DNA of 64,000 nucleotides, taken from the NCBI GenBank assembly GCA_037903475.1, contig JBAJFG010000002.1:1984001-2048000 (forward strand), given 5' to 3'. The notes under the pieces are model-generated. The model saw only the letters and a program-made list of their open reading frames with translations, was not told the DNA's origin and did not search any database. The stretch is from Ancylostoma caninum (lineage: Eukaryota > Nematoda > Chromadorea > Rhabditida > Ancylostomatidae). Within the stretch, counting starts at the first letter, position 1; every line of letters begins with the position of its first letter. This document shows, piece by piece, positions 58,334 through 64,000 of this stretch. The position numbers and the translations under genes are program-made.

Positions 58334-59800
58334 TAGATCCTTGAAGTTCGAAGCACTTTTCATCTTGACAATTTATCTAATTCAGTGAGTTTTGTGAGGA
58401 TTATCATTTATCACATGAGCAGAAATACCAGATGTCTGCCCGTCTAGTCAGTTGGGATCTGGACTGTTCAACTGATATTCCCCTATCGAGAATCGAGATT
58501 GTGGAGACCCAATATTTTACGTAACCTAGAACATTGCCTAGAAAATAAAGAGAGTATCCAGAACATCAGTCATTGAGTCGTGTCTGCGAAAGTGACCTAG
58601 CACTACAGGAAAGGATCAACTTTGCCTGTAGCATATCCCAAGGAAGGAAAAATCCCTGCAAATGGAGAACTAGGGCTTGGGGGGATCGTCTGACAACACC
58701 TCAAGACAAATTAATTAGTCATAGACATGCCCTCCGATTTTCGTTTGACGTTATGATCAAGACTTACAACTTATTACTTATAGACTTCGTGCTATAGTAA
58801 TAGCAAACTCCCACTCAAAACGGGCACAAACTAGTCAATTTTTTTTTCTAAAAAATACATTGTTTTAAAACACGAATGCTGCTAAACCTCTCTCTCTAAA
58901 AACCATGGGAATGTTGAAGTCCAAGCCGTCGATCATGTCTACATGGCTGCTAAGACACATTCTGCAAAATCAACAGTCAAAACCTCACCGTAGTTTCTAC
59001 TCATTAATATTACTTGTACGAGCGTTCAGCACAGTCGACAAATTTTTACCGTTTTCTTGATTATTTATATACTTAGGCATTAGAAACGTATGTATAGCGT
59101 ATCTACTGCTAACAGTGGATTTTATGGTTGCATGGGTGAATAAGGTTTTGGCATCCTAGCACCAAAAGTTCTCAGCAGCTTTAAATCCGCGATGTCCGCG
59201 TCTAGCGTTCACCTTCAACTGCCTTCTGCCGGGGGCAATTCTGGCGGCAAAGCTCGGTTCGGAGGACCGCATACATTAGCTGGTAACAGCTGATGCCGAT
59301 ATGGGCAGCTCTTACACGACACCCGCAATTATAGGTGCGAGCGATCTGCGAGAGAGGTGCGAGAATTTCTCGAGCGCACCTCTTGACCGTCACCCGTCAC
59401 TCCCGACAGAGCGAGCACGTCGTTTATATGATGTATAGTGTAGTTGCGACAAACGCAACATCCGCACGTCTATAGCGGTCGAACAAGGGACGAACGAAGA
59501 CTGGTTTTCTCATCTCCCTCGTTTTCTACACTTTTCTGCCGAGTTGTGTCCAGTTTCATGCGCGACGCTCTTGCATCGGCGTGGTCATGATTAGTGATAA
59601 CTTGCTGGTTTACTGAGCTAATTTGTTCTAATAGAATGGTAGAAAGATGTGAGAGTATTACGTATGAGTTGTTGTGCTGGGCTGATCCAGCTTGATAATT
59701 ACATTATCAGCTAAATTTTCAACCGCTCAGGCTTGAACATTCATCTTCATTTTATGGAAGTTATGTCTAAACGGATGTGATTGATGGGAAGGAATTATCC
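58334..59800. promoter_or_regulatory. Upstream region of dynactin-4 gene, no gene seen
   Basis: No exon is supported in this stretch. 59170-59480 is GC-richer and contains two short inverted pairs. One is AGCTGGTAACAGCT near 59279. The other is the stem GAGGTGCG...CGCACCTC near 59354-59382. GATAATTACATTATC lies near 59693. These could be promoter elements of the downstream gene. That is inference from position only. Confidence 0.35.
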
Positions 59801-59819
59801 AGTGTTTAGGTTTCCTAAG
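59801..59819 (+). promoter_or_regulatory. dnc-4: Possible trans-splice acceptor of dynactin-4
   Basis: AGTGTTTAG ends at 59809 and TTTCCTAAG ends at 59819. They lie 13 and 3 nt before the proposed ATG. Nematode spliced-leader sites commonly sit this close to the start codon. Either could be used; neither is proven. Confidence 0.35.
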
Positions 59820-59822
59820 GGG

Positions 59823-62800
59823 ATGGCTTCACTATTTCAAATGGAGCGAGTTCTCTACCAATGCGGTTGCGATGACTGGTGGCCGTTATGCAACCTTTAT
59901 TTCTGTCGCCACTGCTCCGTGCTTCGGTACGTTTGCGGACGCGTCCATTTACGAAGGATTTCCTGTGAAGATGGATCAAGGAGGCATTGCATCTTCTATG
60001 AAAAGAACGTGCGGTCGCCGCGAGTTTGTAAACACGTGCGTCTGAGCTGCGTCGGCGATGTCACTAACCCTATCCTTCATCATTTGGACGCACGCGCGTC
60101 AAACGCACGCATCTAGTACAAGTTTCCCTTATTTCGAAACAGATTATTCATGATAGCTTTTAGAACAAGAAATCGTTTTTCTCATGATGATCGCAATTTT
60201 AGATGTATTTCATGCAGTCTGAATGAAATCGACTCTACATTCTGTCCGAATTGCCTGGAGAATATTCCTGCAGGAGAGGCTCGAGTGAAGAGAAACAGAT
60301 GTGTCAACTGCAACCAGTGCCCGATTTGTTGTTAGTGTTTTCTACTGGTTTGTTACTTTATTGAAAGGGAATACCACGCCTTTTATATCTGTCACTAGAA
60401 TCCTTTGCGAATGCTGCTGTTTTACTGCAAAAATGAAAGCGCTCACTCGCAATTGTTTTGAAATGTCCCCTTCTATAGGCTCGTTTGATATTTTCAGTTT
60501 ATACTTCCGGTGCTGACTAATACTATAACAGAACATTGCTGAGTTAAAGGTAATCGAGGTCATGTGTCACCTTTTACGGTACAGCGTAGGGGAATCAACG
60601 ATTTTTAGGTTGATCTTTTATGTTTGCAGTTTCTGGCTGTTGTCTGAAGCTTCGTTGCGTTTTGTGTGACACAATAGACCTAGTGGCATATGCTCTCGGG
60701 AAACTGTGTAGTAACAACATTTATCACTCTATATATTGCAGCTAAGAATTGAAAACAAGCACGGTTTTAAAAACCTACCTAATCATGCTGGTTTCTTTAG
60801 GCTTGATATATGATCTTCGAGGGTTTAAATAACCTTTTCTGTCTTTTTTTTTCATTTAATCATATTATTTGCCTATTTAAGCCATGGTCCTTACAACGAG
60901 GGCGGTAGGGGAGTCCTGTCATCTAATGTGCTCAACATGCAGGTGGTCTACTAGGGATTCCGACACACCTGACCAACCATCTAGCATCAACTGGCCAGTG
61001 TTGGTTTCACTATTTTTTTTTCTTTTGATGTTCACCTGCTGTCCGTTGTGTTGTCGAGGTGCTCAAAATACTCTCGAATTGTTTTCGTACTCTCATGAAT
61101 CAATAATATAATAATAATTCTTATTTGAATATCAAGGGAATTTATTTCAATGTTAAGGGAACAATCGAAGTTCCCTATTCAAAACTGGAGATACTTCAAG
61201 AATAAATGTTCTTTGAATTTTTTCAATATGAGATCTAATATCATTCCGTTTTGTGCTGTCTTCCTACTAGAAATAAGTAATTGTATAGTTCTATTCGTGG
61301 AGTTTTAGCGTGATCAACTTCTTATTACATACTTTGAAGGCATGAAACAACTCTTGACAGCGAACTGGGTGAGGCGCTCGAAAGAATGCGCGTTCTCGCT
61401 GCCGCTGAAAAAGCTCAACGAGATCAACTGAAGCTGAACAAACGGTTCGTATTTATATTCGTTTTCCAATCTAGGACTTACCTAGTTTTATTTCAGGCGC
61501 TCTCACAATGTTGGTAGTCTTCTCACTGATCGTTACGGACTTCAAGCCATTTACCAGAAGCGCAAGAAGACATTTGAGAAACCTGTATCTCAGGCTCCCT
61601 TGCATCTTCCCTCTGAAGAAGTTGGTGTTCATAGCGGAAGGTTCATGCCCAATAAAAGACATTGATCTATGTCAGGTCCCAGAACTGAATTTGGCGGAAT
61701 ACATCGATGATGCCGCAGAATTTGCTCCACCTTCTCTTGAGTCGCGCCTCCGTCAGCCCTTGGCGTCTGGTCGGCCACTTCGTCCTGTCCGGATGCCGCT
61801 GAAGGCTCGGAGAGCTGTTCGGTGTGTTTGCTATTATTTCTTCTAATCACATTTATAACCCTCGATACATCTCCCCAAATTATAAACTTCTATATGGGTT
61901 AAGCTGTTAGACGCTCAGGCTTTAGATCAAAATGACACCTACTTTTCACCGCTTACCTCTGATTTTTGTCGATTTTCAGATGCAAACACTGTGATCACAA
62001 TCTTGTTAAGCTTGAGTATGGCACTTCCACTATCCGGTACAAGATCCAGGTAGCGATTCTGTTTTGGACTCTATTTAGTTTTTTTAAATGAGACTTTCTT
62101 TTCTACTTCAGTATTTTGCGCGTAACTTCGTTCCGGAGATTCGATTGTCAAGGGAGACGGAATTGGCCGAAGGAAAAACTGCACCGGTTTTCTTGACTGT
62201 GGCCAACGAGAGTAACTCTAAAGCAGACGTATGTTAGAACTTACCATGAACAACTTAAACTCATGAATAAGCTATTGGAGAATGCTGCTGTCCCGAAGCC
62301 TCATTTGATGTCGAATTTGCGTTCAGAATGTGGAGAGTGCTTCGATATAGCTTTATTGGATTGGCTTTCGGCGCGTAGCGCCTTCTTCAGATCTTAATAG
62401 AAAACAATATAATGCAACACGAGACAAGACAGTAAGTGATGAGCTCCCTGGTAGAGGATAAGTTATGAGATCGTTCAGGACTACAGCTGGTGTTTAATAG
62501 GATGTGATACTGTAATCAGCTTCTGGTGGGAATATCACTTTCTCCTCTGCTATGTACTAGATCAAGCGATAAACTTTAGCGCCTCCACTAGTTCATCCTT
62601 ATTGTTAATCTCCAGTTTATACCTTATACCTTTAATGTGGAGAGTTTTATTCGCTTCCCCTCCATAATTTTTCTTTCAAGAGGTCTCTGAAGAGCTATAT
62701 CGAAGCACTCTCCACATTCTGAACGCAAATTCGACATCATGAATAAGCTGTTTAACTATCTGGACAGATCGTTCTTCGCCAAAATCTATACTTGTCCAGT

Positions 62801-63368
62801 AAAGAAATTATTTTGACTGGCAATAATTCATGCGTAGCATCCAGTGATCATTTTCCAAGCTGTTTATTTGAAACATTGCCCAATTCAGGATCAGTTCACG
62901 AACTGTAATTGAGACTGCCTGGCTTTTTGTGGGCTCGATGTACTGAGTTTTCGAGAAATTTCATCTCCACTATACCTGTTGGTGACTATCTAAATATTTG
63001 AGAACAGAGTGTGAGCAGTTTTGGTGCGGGCGACAAACTACGATGAGGCAGCATGTAAACTCACTGGGAGAATTGTATTAAGAGAGGGTTTGCGATTTTC
63101 CATTTCAGTGGCTCTCATTCAGAACATTAGATGAGATGTTTGAGTAGAAGTGCGAAGAATCGCCTGTAAGGTATAGCATGAGCAGTGATCATGTGATGTT
63201 TTTGGTTTAGTCACACAGGATACCTTATTTGTAGGTGATTTTAATGGCCGATAATCAGGATGACACTATAGAGTGTCTTACACCTGTGGTTGAACTCAGC
63301 CTGCCTTCATCAGATGAATCTGCGGATATTTACGATATTGAAAGCGACAAGCGCAATACTTGCGACGC
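59823..63368 (+). CDS. dnc-4: Dynactin subunit 4 (p62), C-terminus unresolved
   Basis: This is the p62 subunit of the dynactin pointed-end complex, which links cytoplasmic dynein to cargo. Exons: 59823-59926, 60203-60330, 60882-60999, 61340-61444, 61497-61620, 61676-61821, 61980-62049, 62112-62228, 63235-63368, all GT-AG and in phase, about 348 residues. The start MASLFQMERVLY matches the family's N-terminus. Then come LYFCRHCSVL, FCPNCLENIPAGEA and RNRCVNCNQCPIC, the zinc-binding RING-like cysteines; TTRAVG and CSTCRWSTRDSD; a coiled-coil-like segment ending AAAEKAQRDQLKLNKRR; VGSLLTDRYGLQ; RLRQPLASGRPLRPVRMPL; RCKHCDHNLVKLEYG (second CxxC); YFARNFVPEIRL; and an acidic stretch. The human protein is about 460 residues, so roughly 100 are missing. 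An in-phase exon after 63495 runs to a stop at 63736 but does not resemble the family, so the true end may lie beyond the window. Confidence 0.9.
62261..62748. mobile_element. Foldback repeat in dynactin-4 intron 8
   Basis: Near-perfect 50-bp inverted arms lie at 62302-62352 and 62693-62741, each containing GAACGCAAATTCGACATCAT on one strand. About 340 bp separates them, including GGCTTTCGGCGCGTAGCGCC. The 13-mer TCATGAATAAGCT occurs in direct orientation at 62261-62273 and 62736-62748, which may be a duplicated target. Confidence 0.8.
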
Positions 63369-64000
63369 GTAAGTTGTTATGAATGTTTCTCTATCAAAAT
63401 ACATAATCGATGTTAATTGTGTGTAGCCACTCCTCTGATGGAGAATCACTACCCTGCATTGCCTAATAATCTTTCCTCTTAACCTCAAGGGTTCTTCCGG
63501 AACGGTCTCGTATGCTCTCATCCGACTTTAATCTCTTTAAAAATCATGAAAATCTTTTTGATATTGGAAATATCGGTGATCCAGACCCGTGCGCGAGCTC
63601 CTTCCCACCTTCGGCGCTGCTGGATTCCTGCAAGATGCGAAAGTGCGTCAGAATGATGCGCAACAGCGCATGTAGACTGCCGATGTTACCTACGTTTACA
63701 TTTTATTGTCGGGTACCATTTTATTTGTACAGTTAACGTCGTACTCAATACTGAAACTACACACGTTTACTTACAAGGTTTCACTCATTTACTTCTCTCA
63801 TTCCAACTCTGACCATTCCATTTCCCTGATTACAATTTTATTTATGGATAACTTACATCTTTATTCTTATATCTCTTAATAATGCTCCACACTTCTTACC
63901 AATTTCAATTTGCAAGAAAGTGCACTTCTTCTTCTTACTTATTTTCACTTAACAATGGTATATGGTAAGTCCTTGACCAAACACTGTTTCGACATATCTT
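63369..64000. other. 3' flank or intron of dynactin-4
   Basis: A possible last exon (about 63495-63736) follows a CTCAAG acceptor. The remainder is AT-rich with repeated TTACTT/CTTATT. I see no further exon, poly(A) signal or second gene that I can support. Confidence 0.35.

Noticed and set aside
60150..60335. ATG at 60150 as the start of dynactin-4
   Set aside because: The acceptor at 60201-60202 joins in phase to an upstream exon (59823-59926) that matches the family N-terminus. The extra residues before it are intron.
1..64000. CRISPR arrays, tRNA or rRNA genes, operons or a defence-type system
   Set aside because: Regular repeats here are minisatellites or transposon parts without spacer structure. 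No cloverleaf or rRNA core was seen, and the genes are intron-rich and unrelated.

Overview
The window looks like nuclear genomic DNA of a nematode, most likely a clade V strongylid such as a hookworm. This is inferred from three things: small GT-AG exons of about 50-280 bp with phase-consistent junctions, a nematode-type ligand-gated chloride channel, and dense DNA transposons with TA or TTAA target sites. Species cannot be fixed from sequence alone. No bacterial, viral or organellar features, CRISPR array, tRNA or rRNA was seen.

Layout. 1-824 holds the 3' end of an intron-bearing Tc1-type transposase gene. 2.6-6.25 kb holds a foldback-like unit with ~250 bp inverted arms carrying a 59-bp minisatellite of about 29 copies. 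9.25-25.5 kb (+) is a complete 23-exon ELAPOR1/2 (EIG121/KIAA1324) family gene, rebuilt exon by exon to 1031 residues; two mariner-type elements sit in its introns. 26.0-35.0 kb (-) is a 13-exon Cys-loop ligand-gated anion channel, convergent with the ELAPOR gene and resembling the nematode acetylcholine-gated chloride (ACC/LGC-46) group. 35-50 kb is mostly a graveyard of mobile and tandem repeats: a TA-flanked element family with ~21-bp internal periodicity, an old ~126-bp array, a 198-bp hairpin element, a mariner, a G-rich terminal-inverted-repeat element with a non-autonomous Helitron inside it, and a perfect 61-bp palindrome. 50.1-53.2 kb (-) is a multi-exon gene I do not recognise. 53.5-58.3 kb holds a decayed Tc3-like element, a TTAA-flanked GCGACGCGA-rich element and a small MITE. 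59.8-63.4 kb (+) is the dynactin subunit 4 (p62) gene; its C-terminus is unresolved.

The host genes are functionally unrelated: an endosome-lysosome membrane receptor-like protein, a synaptic chloride channel and a dynein-cofactor subunit. Nothing suggests an operon or cluster. The most unusual content is the nested repeat architecture, several element families that I cannot name, and the unrecognised gene. All exon models are read by eye from splice signals, reading phase and family resemblance; none has been checked against transcripts.
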